Origin: CAG-826 sp964583155
Lineage (GTDB): Bacteria > Bacillota_I > Bacilli_A > RFN20 > CAG-826
DNA length: 33,302 nt
NCBI GenBank assembly: GCA_964583155.1
Contig: CAZOUY010000012.1
Coordinates: 1 to 33,302, forward strand
Reading direction: 5' to 3'
Shown: one piece after another, positions 6,778 to 13,792 of the stretch
How positions within the stretch are numbered: position 1 is the stretch's first letter
How the letters are laid out: each line of letters starts with the position of its first letter
The notes under the pieces: generated by a model
Told to the model about the DNA's origin: nothing
Seen by the model: the letters and a program-made list of their open reading frames with translations, nothing else
The model's database searches: none
Program-made: the position numbers and the translations under genes

Positions 6778-8478
6778 ATGGGTGTGCAAGCAGAATATGA
6801 GAGATGGCTTAATTCCGAGCATGTTTCTCAGGAAATGAAGAAAGATTTACAGGCGATGTCGCGCGATGATATCGATGATGCCTTTTTTAAAAATATAGAA
6901 TTTGGAACTGCCGGAATGCGAGGAATCTTAGGTCCAGGGACCAACCGAATGAATTATTTCACAGTGCGAAAAGCGACCGTTGCTTATGGCATGTATTTAT
7001 TAGAGAAATTTGCCGACGCCTCGGATCGAGGAGTGGTAATCGCGCATGATAATCGTCATTTTTCGCGCGAATTTACGTTAGAGGCCGCGGAAGTACTTAA
7101 TGATTTAGGGATTAAAGCTTATTTGTTCGATAGCTTAAGACCAACCCCGGAATTGTCATACGCTGTTCGCAAATTGAAAGCATGCGGAGGAATCGTCATC
7201 ACCGCCAGTCATAATCCCAAAGAGTATAATGGCTATAAAGTTTATGATGAAAACGGCTGTCAATTAGTGCCCTCCAAGATTGAACGGTTACTTGACATTT
7301 TGGCGGAGCTACCGAATGAATTGGATGTGGAAATTCCTTATGCAGTCAAAAAGGCCGAAACCATTTTATTACCACGGACAATAGATGATGATTACGTCAA
7401 GGATGTTCTATCCATTCGCCTCAATCCCGATCTTGATAAAGAAAACTATTATATCGTCTTTACTCCTCAGCATGGAACGAGTTATGTCAATGCAATGCGA
7501 ATTTTTAAAGAGGCCGGCTATCATATTATACCTGTTGAAGATCAATGTACGCCCGATCCTGATTTTTCATGTACGCTTTCGCCCAATCCGGAAGAGAAGA
7601 TCGCTTATAAAGAGGCTTTAGAAATTGCTCAAAAAGAAAAAGCGCATTTGGTATTGATGACCGATCCCGATGCCGATCGTGTCGGAATGGCTTATCTTTC
7701 TTCTCAAGGAACATATGAATATCTTAATGGTAACGAATCAGGAGCCCTTTTAATGGATTATATTTTCTCCCAAAGAAAGGCCAAAGGTCTTCTTTCGAAG
7801 GATGGCATCATGTTTAATACGATTGTGACCTCATCTTTTGGCACCGCAATTGCGGAATATTATGGTGTGCGGGTTGAGTCCCTATTAACGGGCTTTAAGT
7901 TCATTGGTGATCGCGTTTATGAGTGCGAAACCAATCATCTGGGAACGTTTGAATTTGGCTACGAAGAAAGCTATGGTTGTTTGATTGCACCATTTGTGCG
8001 TGATAAAGATGGTCTGCAGGCCTTATTAATGATTGCGGAAATGAGCGTCTATTATGCCAATAAAGGAATGTTCCTTGATGAAGCCTTAGAGCAGGTTTAT
8101 CGTCGGGTAGGTAAGTATTATAAGGATGAGCAATATTCAAAATTCTTTAAAGGAGAAAGTGGCTCTCGAGATATGGCTAATCTCATGGAAAGCTTAAGAA
8201 AGCTACCTATCAAGGAAATTGCCGGTTATCCGGTTGTACGGATTGAAGACTATTTAACAAGCGAAGCACGTGAAAACGGGAAGGTCACTCCTATCACTCT
8301 TCCGAAATCGGACGTTGTCAAACTGATTTTAGAAGGGGGAAGTTCAATTGCGGTGCGACCAAGTGGAACGGAGCCCAAGTGTAAGTTTTATATCAATGCG
8401 GTAGCGACGAATAAGGAAGAAATTAAAGATTTACCGAAACGCCTCTATCATGAATTTGCCAAAAATTTGAATCTCTAA
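6778..8478 (+). CDS. pgcA: Phosphoglucomutase / phosphomannomutase (PgcA-like)
   Basis: A 566-residue alpha-D-phosphohexomutase that interconverts glucose 1- and 6-phosphate, feeding UDP-glucose and cell-envelope polymer synthesis. Signatures are GTAGMRG near 43, TASHNPKEYNGYK with phosphoserine Ser144, the Mg-binding loop DPDADR (296-301), the sugar-binding FGYEES and the phosphate-binding RPSGTEPK near the C-terminus. The length matches Bacillus PgcA-type enzymes. AAGGAGG at 6764-6770 supports the ATG. A shared terminator with the convergent HAD gene follows. The gene symbol is by similarity of type. Confidence 0.93.
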   Translation: MGVQAEYERWLNSEHVSQEMKKDLQAMSRDDIDDAFFKNIEFGTAGMRGILGPGTNRMNYFTVRKATVAYGMYLLEKFADASDRGVVIAHDNRHFSREFTLEAAEVLNDLGIKAYLFDSLRPTPELSYAVRKLKACGGIVITASHNPKEYNGYKVYDENGCQLVPSKIERLLDILAELPNELDVEIPYAVKKAETILLPRTIDDDYVKDVLSIRLNPDLDKENYYIVFTPQHGTSYVNAMRIFKEAGYHIIPVEDQCTPDPDFSCTLSPNPEEKIAYKEALEIAQKEKAHLVLMTDPDADRVGMAYLSSQGTYEYLNGNESGALLMDYIFSQRKAKGLLSKDGIMFNTIVTSSFGTAIAEYYGVRVESLLTGFKFIGDRVYECETNHLGTFEFGYEESYGCLIAPFVRDKDGLQALLMIAEMSVYYANKGMFLDEALEQVYRRVGKYYKDEQYSKFFKGESGSRDMANLMESLRKLPIKEIAGYPVVRIEDYLTSEARENGKVTPITLPKSDVVKLILEGGSSIAVRPSGTEPKCKFYINAVATNKEEIKDLPKRLYHEFAKNLNL

Positions 8479-8482
8479 CTAA

Positions 8483-8524
8483 AAAAACTCTAGTTTTCAT
8501 AAGCAATGTGAATCTAGAGTTTTT
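8483..8524. terminator. Bidirectional terminator between pgcA and the HAD gene
   Basis: Eleven-base arms AAAAACTCTAG and CTAGAGTTTTT enclose a 20-base loop. The A/T tails serve both convergent genes. Confidence 0.85.
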
Positions 8525-8543
8525 AATTGAAAAATATTGGTCT

Positions 8544-9359
8544 CTATTCTTGTTCTTCTAGGATTTCTTTTAAAACATGAAGAACCCCATCATGATCGTT
8601 ATCATACTTACTGATGCGATTTGCATGCTTTTTAATATTATCATCACCATTGATCATCGCGACCGAGTATTTGGCCAATAAAAGCATTTCAACGTCATTG
8701 CAGGCGTCACCGATGGCGATAATACGATCGGTTGGGATCTTATAAAAATCAGCAATATAGCATAATCCAGCAGCCTTAGAAACATCTTCAAAATATATTT
8801 CGCTAAATAAGGAGTATAAGCCATTCCAAAATCTAACCTTTAAGCCTTGATGCTTTTCTACGGCCTCAATGACGATCGGGTCAGCTTCTTTACTAGTCGA
8901 TTCGATGATCATAGTCATTGGATCTTGATTTAAGGTTTGACACAAATCACCATAATGAACAGTCATATTCTCATGCCAAAAAAAGCTCGAAAGGACTTGG
9001 TCCTCCTTTAAAAGCCAAATATCATTATTGGTTTCGCACATCACATTTGCGATATATTCCGTCCCAATTTCACGATAAATCTGCTTGACAACATCCATCG
9101 GAAAGACGAACACTTTTTCTTTAAAGGTCGGATCATAAGGAGAGGTTATAAACGCACCATTATAGCAAATAATCGGTGAATGTAATCCTAATTCATCATA
9201 ATACTTTTTAATGGCCCTAATTGGACGACCGGATGAAATAATAATTTTATGGCCGTCTTTTTCTAATTGACGTAAATAGGCAATCGTTTTTTCGCTAATA
9301 TGCCCTTGTGAATCCAATAATGTGCCATCCATATCAAGTGCAATCAAAAATGGTTTCAT
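8544..9359 (-). CDS. Cof-type HAD-superfamily phosphatase
   Basis: A second Cof-like HAD phosphatase of 271 residues. Motifs: LDMDGTLLDS near the N-terminus (both catalytic Asp), ISSGRP (motif II), a late Lys (motif III) and GDACNDVEML (motif IV, with Cys in place of the usual Gly/Ser). The cap contains VMCETNNDIWL, typical of C2B caps. The start was set at 9359 because CGGAGGAT lies six bases upstream; an in-frame ATG at 9386 has no ribosome site. In Bacillus a HAD of this type (YkrA) sits near rnjA and def, which are 5 kb away here. The 5' leader is unusually long (see findings). Confidence 0.9.
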   Translation of the reverse strand: MKPFLIALDMDGTLLDSQGHISEKTIAYLRQLEKDGHKIIISSGRPIRAIKKYYDELGLHSPIICYNGAFITSPYDPTFKEKVFVFPMDVVKQIYREIGTEYIANVMCETNNDIWLLKEDQVLSSFFWHENMTVHYGDLCQTLNQDPMTMIIESTSKEADPIVIEAVEKHQGLKVRFWNGLYSLFSEIYFEDVSKAAGLCYIADFYKIPTDRIIAIGDACNDVEMLLLAKYSVAMINGDDNIKKHANRISKYDNDHDGVLHVLKEILEEQE

Positions 9360-9506
9360 ATAATCCTCCGTAAGTAGTTGAAGCATTGTAAGAGCCGATT
9401 AAGCGTTCGTTTATCGAAAGAGCAGTCTCTTAAGACATAAATCGGCCATAATTTACGAAAAATTTATAGCGCCTCATCACTTAATTCGCTCGTTATCAAC
9501 TAAGTT

Positions 9507-9536
9507 ATTATAAATAGTCGCCCGGTTTTTTGTCAA
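9507..9536 (-). promoter_or_regulatory. Promoter of the second HAD gene
   Basis: On the minus strand a perfect TTGACA (9531-9536), an 18-base spacer and a perfect TATAAT (9507-9512). It implies a leader of about 140 bases before the start at 9359. Confidence 0.8.
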
Positions 9537-9623
9537 TTATTCTTTATCAATGTTTATTATCACAATGATTGCAAATTTCTTTAATTTTCGCTATTATAAT
9601 TACACGATAGGGAGGGAATGACG

Positions 9624-10082
9624 ATGATTAGAATTTATACATCTCCTAGCTGTTCTTCGTGCCGGAAAGTCAAAAAATGGTTTGAAGAGCAAAAAATCCC
9701 TTTTGAAGAGAGAAATATTTTTACTTCAGTGTTAAATGAGAAGGAATTGATCGATATTCTTTCAAAATCCGAAAATGGTACGGATGATATCATTTCACCA
9801 CGCTCCAAAATTATCAAAGAGAATCATCTTGATTTGGATTCTATGAAAATCAGTGAAATCGTTGATTTTATCAGAAATAATCCTTCGGTTTTAAAGCGAC
9901 CTATCATGGTGGACGATCGGCGTATTCAAGTAGGCTATAATGAAGAAGAGATTCGTACCTTTATCCCTCCAGAAGCTCGACGAATTGCGCAAATTGCCTG
10001 CACCAAAGGACAATGTCCTCGGTTTGAAAGCTGTGATCACGCTCTCGATAGCAAGACAGAGGATTACATCAAGAATAATTAA
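9624..10082 (+). CDS. spx: Spx-family redox-sensing transcription regulator with C-terminal extension
   Basis: Spx binds the alpha subunit of RNA polymerase and switches on thiol-stress genes when its Cys pair oxidises. The protein (152 residues) starts MIRIYTSPSCSSCRKVKKW with the redox pair Cys10/Cys13 exactly as in Bacillus Spx, then NGTDDIISPRSK, LKRPIMVDDRRIQVGYNEEE and IRTFIP. The start at 9624 is seven bases after GGAGGG; the ATG at 9618 is too close. Bacillus Spx has about 131 residues; this one carries about 20 more, with Cys126, Cys131, Cys137 and His139. A -10 TATAAT lies near 9594. The IS begins directly after the stop codon. An ArsC-like reductase is the alternative but fits less well. 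Confidence 0.92.
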   Translation: MIRIYTSPSCSSCRKVKKWFEEQKIPFEERNIFTSVLNEKELIDILSKSENGTDDIISPRSKIIKENHLDLDSMKISEIVDFIRNNPSVLKRPIMVDDRRIQVGYNEEEIRTFIPPEARRIAQIACTKGQCPRFESCDHALDSKTEDYIKNN

Positions 10083-10118
10083 AAAAGGGGCTGTTAAGAA
10101 ACTAAAAAGTTTCTAACG
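10083..10118 (+). repeat. Left terminal inverted repeat of the IS, also a terminator
   Basis: It matches the reverse complement of 11013-11048 over 36 bases. It contains its own inner inverted repeat (GTTAAGAAACT / AGTTTCTAAC, one bulge) and runs into T-rich sequence inside the element, so it can act as the intrinsic terminator of spx. Confidence 0.9.
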
Positions 10119-10951
10119 GCTTCTTTTTTTATGCTTGTAAGATTTTCTAAGCTCTTCATTAGGGCCTTTTTTTCTTTTCTTAAGTATCTTTGCATAATCA
10201 ATCTTAGGAATTATTTCAGGCATTAAACCATCAGGAGCTTTCCAATAATCATTTTTTCCTTTACCTTCTATGAGCAGAAAAAGTTTACGGATGTTGTACC
10301 CCAAACAAGTTAACATAAACTCTAAAGAAACATTTTCTAAACCACGTCTTCTAGCTCTTTCATAATCCATATCTTGTTTAATCACACCGAAAGCGCCTTC
10401 AACTTGAGAGGAACGATTTACTCTCATCTCGATACCTTTAGGTGATAAAAGATTATTCATTGCCTTATTTTTAATCATAGAAAAATCATAATTAACGTCA
10501 AAAATTCTATAATTCCTAATTTCTTTTAATTTAGCTTGACAGATTTTTTAAATCTACAGTAATTGTTTAAGATAGTCGAAGTAATCAAAGAGAAGATTTC
10601 TTCGGAGTGCTTAACAACTACGTTGTTAAGAAACTTCGAAATAGTGACATAAGAGGGAGAATAATTATTCATAATATAAATGAAGCGTAAGTCATACTTG
10701 ATGCTTTCTTCAATCTTTCTTAAACTACCGGAATGTTTAGAGAAAGCATATATGATAGCGGCGAATAATCGATATGGATTATATGAAGATCTACCACCTA
10801 ATGACTTATCTTTTTTAGTCTCTTTTTCTATTACTTCTCCAACACCCGATTCTTCAAGTAATTGAAGAAATTCTATTAATTTTTCTTTGTCCCCCTTGGA
10901 AAGTTCAGCGGTAGAAAATAATTGCTCTTGGAATATAGTGAAATAAGGCAC
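10113..10951 (-). pseudogene. IS1182-family transposase, broken by internal deletion
   Basis: The N-terminal part is 10526-10951 (141 codons, starting MPYFTIFQEQ; the GGRSSYNPYRLFAAIIYAF stretch is the InsH-type N-terminal domain). The C-terminal part is 10113-about 10525 in another frame (RSSQVEGAFGVIKQDMDYER followed by RRRGLENVSLEFMLTCLGYN, the last DDE Glu region). Family members have roughly 480-550 residues, whereas only about 260 remain. The first two acidic catalytic residues are gone and the frame changes at about 10525-10550, the deletion joint. An N-terminal product could still bind DNA. Confidence 0.88.
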
Positions 10952-11012
10952 AAAAAAACACCTCCAGATACTAAAATTGTATCAAAAAGGTGATTTTGAA
11001 TAGAAAAAAGGG

Positions 11013-11048
11013 CGTTAGAAACTTTTTAGTTTCTTAACAGCCCCTTTT
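11013..11048 (-). repeat. Right terminal inverted repeat of the IS, also a terminator
   Basis: Perfect partner of 10083-10118. On the minus strand its hairpin GGGGC...GCCC is followed by six T, so it can end the transcript of the CYTH gene, whose stop lies four bases away. Confidence 0.88.
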
Positions 11049-11052
11049 CATT

Positions 11053-11628
11053 TTATTTTTTTAAAGCATTCATCGCGCGGGCTTGCTTACTATCGGAATT
11101 GAAAACACATGGGACATCGGCCATTTTGCAGATTTCAATTAGACAATCTTCCGCGTGCTCCATAGAAGTATGCTCCATTTCCACCTCATAGTCGATAACA
11201 CCACTATAGCTATTGCGGTCTAAGGAAATGGTTCCTTCCTTATAGGGAATCTCGATGCGATCGGTCGTCAAGGAGGTTAAAATATGTAATTCATCGACCT
11301 TAATTCCCAAAATTTCCAAAAAGACCTTGATCGGTCCTTCGGGGAAGACATTATCTTTATCGAACATCTCGTATTGTTTCCAAGTAATCGTTTGACTCTT
11401 TTCTAGTAGACCCTCGCTAAGAGGAGTTTTTAATGTTAATACGAAATCATCCTTTTCCCGTATTCTTAAAGCACAGCCCAATCGTCTTAAAGATTGGTTA
11501 TCGGAATCAATATAGTGATTGGTTTGCTTGACGCGCTTATAGCGATCGGCGTGTAAGGCCTCAATAACTTTTTCAAAATTCTCTTTACTCAATAAAACTT
11601 TTGATTCAATTTCAATATTAGTTGACAT
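11053..11628 (-). CDS. CYTH-domain protein (YjbK/ThTPase-like triphosphate-binding fold)
   Basis: A 191-residue protein of the CYTH (triphosphate tunnel) superfamily, which hydrolyses or binds inorganic triphosphate, thiamine triphosphate or nucleotides using a basic tunnel and divalent metal. The diagnostic N-terminal ExExK motif is present as EIESK. Basic/acidic strand pairs follow (LRIREKDDFVLTLKTP, DRIEIPYKEGTISLDRNSYS, DYEVEMEHTS). The ATG at 11628 is used because AAAGGAG precedes it; the longer ORF start at 11679 lacks one. It is transcribed divergently from nadK, as yjbK-like genes often are near nadK in Bacilli (yjbK-yjbM-nadK). The true substrate is unknown. Confidence 0.88.
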   Translation of the reverse strand: MSTNIEIESKVLLSKENFEKVIEALHADRYKRVKQTNHYIDSDNQSLRRLGCALRIREKDDFVLTLKTPLSEGLLEKSQTITWKQYEMFDKDNVFPEGPIKVFLEILGIKVDELHILTSLTTDRIEIPYKEGTISLDRNSYSGVIDYEVEMEHTSMEHAEDCLIEICKMADVPCVFNSDSKQARAMNALKK

Positions 11629-11648
11629 CGTTTTTTCTCCTTTGTCTT

Positions 11649-11672
11649 CATTATTATGATACAATAATAATG
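11649..11672. promoter_or_regulatory. Palindromic divergent promoter region between CYTH gene and nadK
   Basis: The inverted repeat CATTATTAT-GATACA-ATAATAATG fills most of the 69-base gap between two divergent starts and overlaps -10-like hexamers in both directions. It may be a binding site or simply overlapping promoters. Confidence 0.4.
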
Positions 11673-11697
11673 ATATCATGAAAAAGGAGAGGATGTC

Positions 11698-12492
11698 ATG
11701 CGTTTTACAATATTTGCTCGTGATGATGAAAAATCGTTATCGTTTTCTGAGCAGTTAAAAGATGATCTAAAGAAAATTAAGTTAATGTATGATGATGAAA
11801 ATCCTGAAATCGTTTTTTGTGTCGGGGGCGATGGCACTTTTTTACGCGCCGTGCATCGCTTTTATGAATGCAAGACACCGACAGCGTTTATTGGCATCAA
11901 TAGTGGATCTTTGGGCTTTTTTTGTTCCTATGATATGGAAGATATATCATCATTGATCGATGACTTAAAAAACGATCGGTTGAACTTTGTGGAATATCCG
12001 CTTTTGGAGGCCTCACTTTATAATGGTGATGATTTCATCGATAGACTTTTCGCGGTCAATGAGATTCGCATCGAAAATCCTTTTAAGACGATGATCTGCG
12101 ATGTTCATATCGATAATGATCATTTGGAGGAATTTCGCGGTAATGGCCTTTTAGTATCTTCAACTTTGGGAAGCTCTGCCTACAATAAATCGTGTGGTGG
12201 CGCTTTGATTGATTCCGATATTCATCTTCTGGAATTGACGGAAATCGCACCGATTGAGAATGTCGCCTATCGTTCCTTACGTGAAAGTGTCATTCTATCT
12301 CCGAAACGCCAGATTTGTTTTAACGGACCTTTTCAAGAAGAAGTAATAGGCTATGACCATAGTCTCTATCATTTTAGTGAACAAATATCCCATATCGTCA
12401 TCACATACGCTCATGTAAAAATTAAAGTTTTGAAGAGAAATTTTGTGAAATCTTTACATTCTTCGTTCATATCAAATAAAAAAGGAGAGTAA
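11698..12492 (+). CDS. nadK: NAD kinase
   Basis: A 264-residue cytosolic ATP- or polyphosphate-dependent NAD kinase, the only route to NADP. Signatures: GGDGTFLRAV at 43-52, with the catalytic GGDGT; INSGSLGFF; FRGNGLLVSSTLGSSAYNKS, the NAD-binding loop with conserved GSSAYN; and a C-terminal beta-sandwich. AAGGAG lies nine bases upstream of the ATG. The next gene starts three bases after the stop, an operon pair. Length is normal for the Gram-positive type. Confidence 0.95.
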   Translation: MRFTIFARDDEKSLSFSEQLKDDLKKIKLMYDDENPEIVFCVGGDGTFLRAVHRFYECKTPTAFIGINSGSLGFFCSYDMEDISSLIDDLKNDRLNFVEYPLLEASLYNGDDFIDRLFAVNEIRIENPFKTMICDVHIDNDHLEEFRGNGLLVSSTLGSSAYNKSCGGALIDSDIHLLELTEIAPIENVAYRSLRESVILSPKRQICFNGPFQEEVIGYDHSLYHFSEQISHIVITYAHVKIKVLKRNFVKSLHSSFISNKKGE

Positions 12493-12495
12493 TTT

Positions 12496-12864
12496 ATGAC
12501 TTACTTAAATACGTTTCTGAAGGATTATGGGCTTTGGATTGCCCTGGCTTTATGTGTTATTATCATTGTTACCGTTTTAGCTATTTATCTTTCTGCCCAT
12601 CAAAAAAAATCTACTCGCGCTAAAAAAGCACAAGAATTTCAAGATTTTGTGATGGCACTAGGTGGAAATGAAAATATTGTGCAAGCAACTTTTAAAGGCT
12701 CACGTCTCTCGGTGGTTTTGCATGATTATCAGCTCGTAGACGAAAAAAAACTTGAAACTTTAGGGGTCTCAAGTTTCATCAAGATGTCCAATAAAATTAC
12801 TTTAGTAACAGCGGAAGCGGAAAAGATTTCAACCTATATCCAAGAGATAACCTCTCATCAATAA
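12496..12864 (+). CDS. Membrane-tethered PTS EIIB-like domain lacking the active-site Cys
   Basis: A 122-residue protein with one N-terminal membrane helix (about 12-33) and a basic linker. A domain at 46-118 reads like a glucose-family EIIB: ALGGNENI, then SRLSVVLHD, VDEKKLETLGV, IKMSNKITLV. In true EIIB the phosphorylated Cys stands in a CxTRLR motif; here that position is Lys67 (KGSRLS), so it cannot carry phosphate on Cys. There is no EIIC or EIIA nearby. GGAGAG precedes the ATG; it follows nadK directly. A sensory or structural role derived from EIIB is inferred. Its stop codon overlaps the end of the convergent coat-like gene. Confidence 0.75.
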   Translation: MTYLNTFLKDYGLWIALALCVIIIVTVLAIYLSAHQKKSTRAKKAQEFQDFVMALGGNENIVQATFKGSRLSVVLHDYQLVDEKKLETLGVSSFIKMSNKITLVTAEAEKISTYIQEITSHQ

Positions 12865-13196
12865 GGACGAGGGGTACTTTGATATGGATAGATGTCAACG
12901 TTATCAGCTTGGACAGATGTAAAATATGTTGGCACTTCTTGGTTAACAACCGGCATATAGTTGTTCGATTGATAAGGTAATGGTCCATACATCGGTGGTC
13001 CGTACATCGGCGGACCATACATTGGCGGGGCTACCATAGGGTAGGCCGGTCCGCCACTTGGATAGCTATTAGGAATAAATCCGCCATTAGGTCGTGGCGC
13101 AAATAGACCGCCGACTAGTAAACCGCCAATAAAAGGAATCAAAGGACCAAACCTCATTTCGTTTGTTTGATAATATGAACGATAAGGATAGTTCAT
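12858..13196 (-). CDS. Gly/Pro/Tyr/Met-rich spore-coat-like protein
   Basis: A 112-residue low-complexity protein starting MNYPYRSYYQ, with a hydrophobic glycine-rich stretch (FGPLIPFIGGLLVGGLFAP) and three tandem copies of the five-residue unit MYGPP near residues 58-72, encoded by 15-bp DNA repeats around 12985-13030. This composition is usual for Bacillus-type spore coat or crust proteins, though no named family is certain. AGGAGG precedes the ATG by eight bases but lies inside a hairpin stem (13200-13242). A sigma-K-like promoter at 13218-13246 supports expression in the mother cell. It converges on and overlaps the EIIB-like gene by seven bases. Confidence 0.7.
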   Translation of the reverse strand: MNYPYRSYYQTNEMRFGPLIPFIGGLLVGGLFAPRPNGGFIPNSYPSGGPAYPMVAPPMYGPPMYGPPMYGPLPYQSNNYMPVVNQEVPTYFTSVQADNVDIYPYQSTPRPY

Positions 13197-13199
13197 GAT

Positions 13200-13242
13200 A
13201 AAAGCCTCCTATCAACCTAATATATGGTATATGGAGGCTTTT
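13200..13242. promoter_or_regulatory. Hairpin enclosing the ribosome site of the coat-like gene; plus-strand terminator
   Basis: Ten-base arms AAAAGCCTCC and GGAGGCTTTT with a 23-base loop. On the minus strand the AGGAGG ribosome site of the gene at 13196 is within the stem. On the plus strand the right arm continues into a T run, so it can terminate the nadK transcript. Confidence 0.7.
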
Positions 13243-13246
13243 TGTT
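13218..13246 (-). promoter_or_regulatory. Sigma-K-like promoter of the coat-like gene
   Basis: On the minus strand AACA (13243-13246), 16 bases, then CATATATTA (13218-13226), matching the known sigma-K pattern mACm-N16-CATAnnnTA. Transcription would start near 13211, just downstream of the first hairpin arm. Confidence 0.5.
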
Positions 13247-13251
13247 TGGGC

Positions 13252-13791
13252 TTAAAGATGCAAATCCTTTTGAAGCTTTTCAAGGGGCAGACCCATGACA
13301 TTGCTATAGCTTCCTTCGATATGGTCAATCAAAGGAAAAGGATCTTGGATTCCATATGCGCCGGCTTTATCTTTATAGGATCCATAATCAAGATACTCTT
13401 CGATTAATTCATCGCTTAATGGATTAAAATAGACATGAGATGTGACTTGGCGATTGATCTCATGATGAGGGCCAATAAGCGTATAGCCGGTAACAACATC
13501 ATGCTTTCTTCCGGAAAGCTTTTTTAACATTTGATATGCTTCTTCGCGACTGTGGGGCTTGCCTAATACTTGACCATCTAAAATGACAATCGTATCGGCC
13601 GCCAAAACGGTCGCATCGGGGTATAAGGCAAAAACGTGATAAGCCTTTAATTTGGCGATAACAAATGGTAAATATTCTTGCTCGGAAACGAGAATATTTT
13701 CGTCGATTTCCGGAGTAACGATCGTAAATGGAATATTGAGACGACTGAGAAGCTCTTTTCTTCTCGGTGAGGAACTAGCTAAGATAAACAT
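13252..13791 (-). CDS. maf: Maf-like nucleoside triphosphate pyrophosphatase
   Basis: A 179-residue Maf/YhdE protein. The family hydrolyses dTTP, UTP and modified nucleotides and is linked to septum formation. The N-terminal signature LASSSPRRKELL is intact, with SSSPRRKE forming the phosphate loop, followed by PEIDE, AADTIV with the metal-binding Asp, LGKPHSREEA and the SGRKHDVVTGY stretch. The start codon lies one base after the RNase J stop, so both are one operon. Length is slightly short but complete. Confidence 0.94.
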   Translation of the reverse strand: MFILASSSPRRKELLSRLNIPFTIVTPEIDENILVSEQEYLPFVIAKLKAYHVFALYPDATVLAADTIVILDGQVLGKPHSREEAYQMLKKLSGRKHDVVTGYTLIGPHHEINRQVTSHVYFNPLSDELIEEYLDYGSYKDKAGAYGIQDPFPLIDHIEGSYSNVMGLPLEKLQKDLHL

Positions 13792-13792
13792 T

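Larger units (their letters stand above)
10083..11048 (-). mobile_element. Internally deleted IS1182-like insertion sequence
   Basis: A 966-bp element bounded by perfect 36-bp terminal inverted repeats (10083-10118 and 11013-11048). It holds the two ends of one transposase gene on the minus strand with the central catalytic part missing, so it cannot move by itself. It sits exactly between the stop codon of spx (ends 10082) and that of the CYTH gene (starts 11053). No clear target-site duplication was seen. Confidence 0.9.

Noticed and set aside
12985..13030. Short direct repeats considered as a CRISPR array
   Set aside because: Three 15-bp in-frame repeats encode the MYGPP units of the coat-like protein; there are no spacers.
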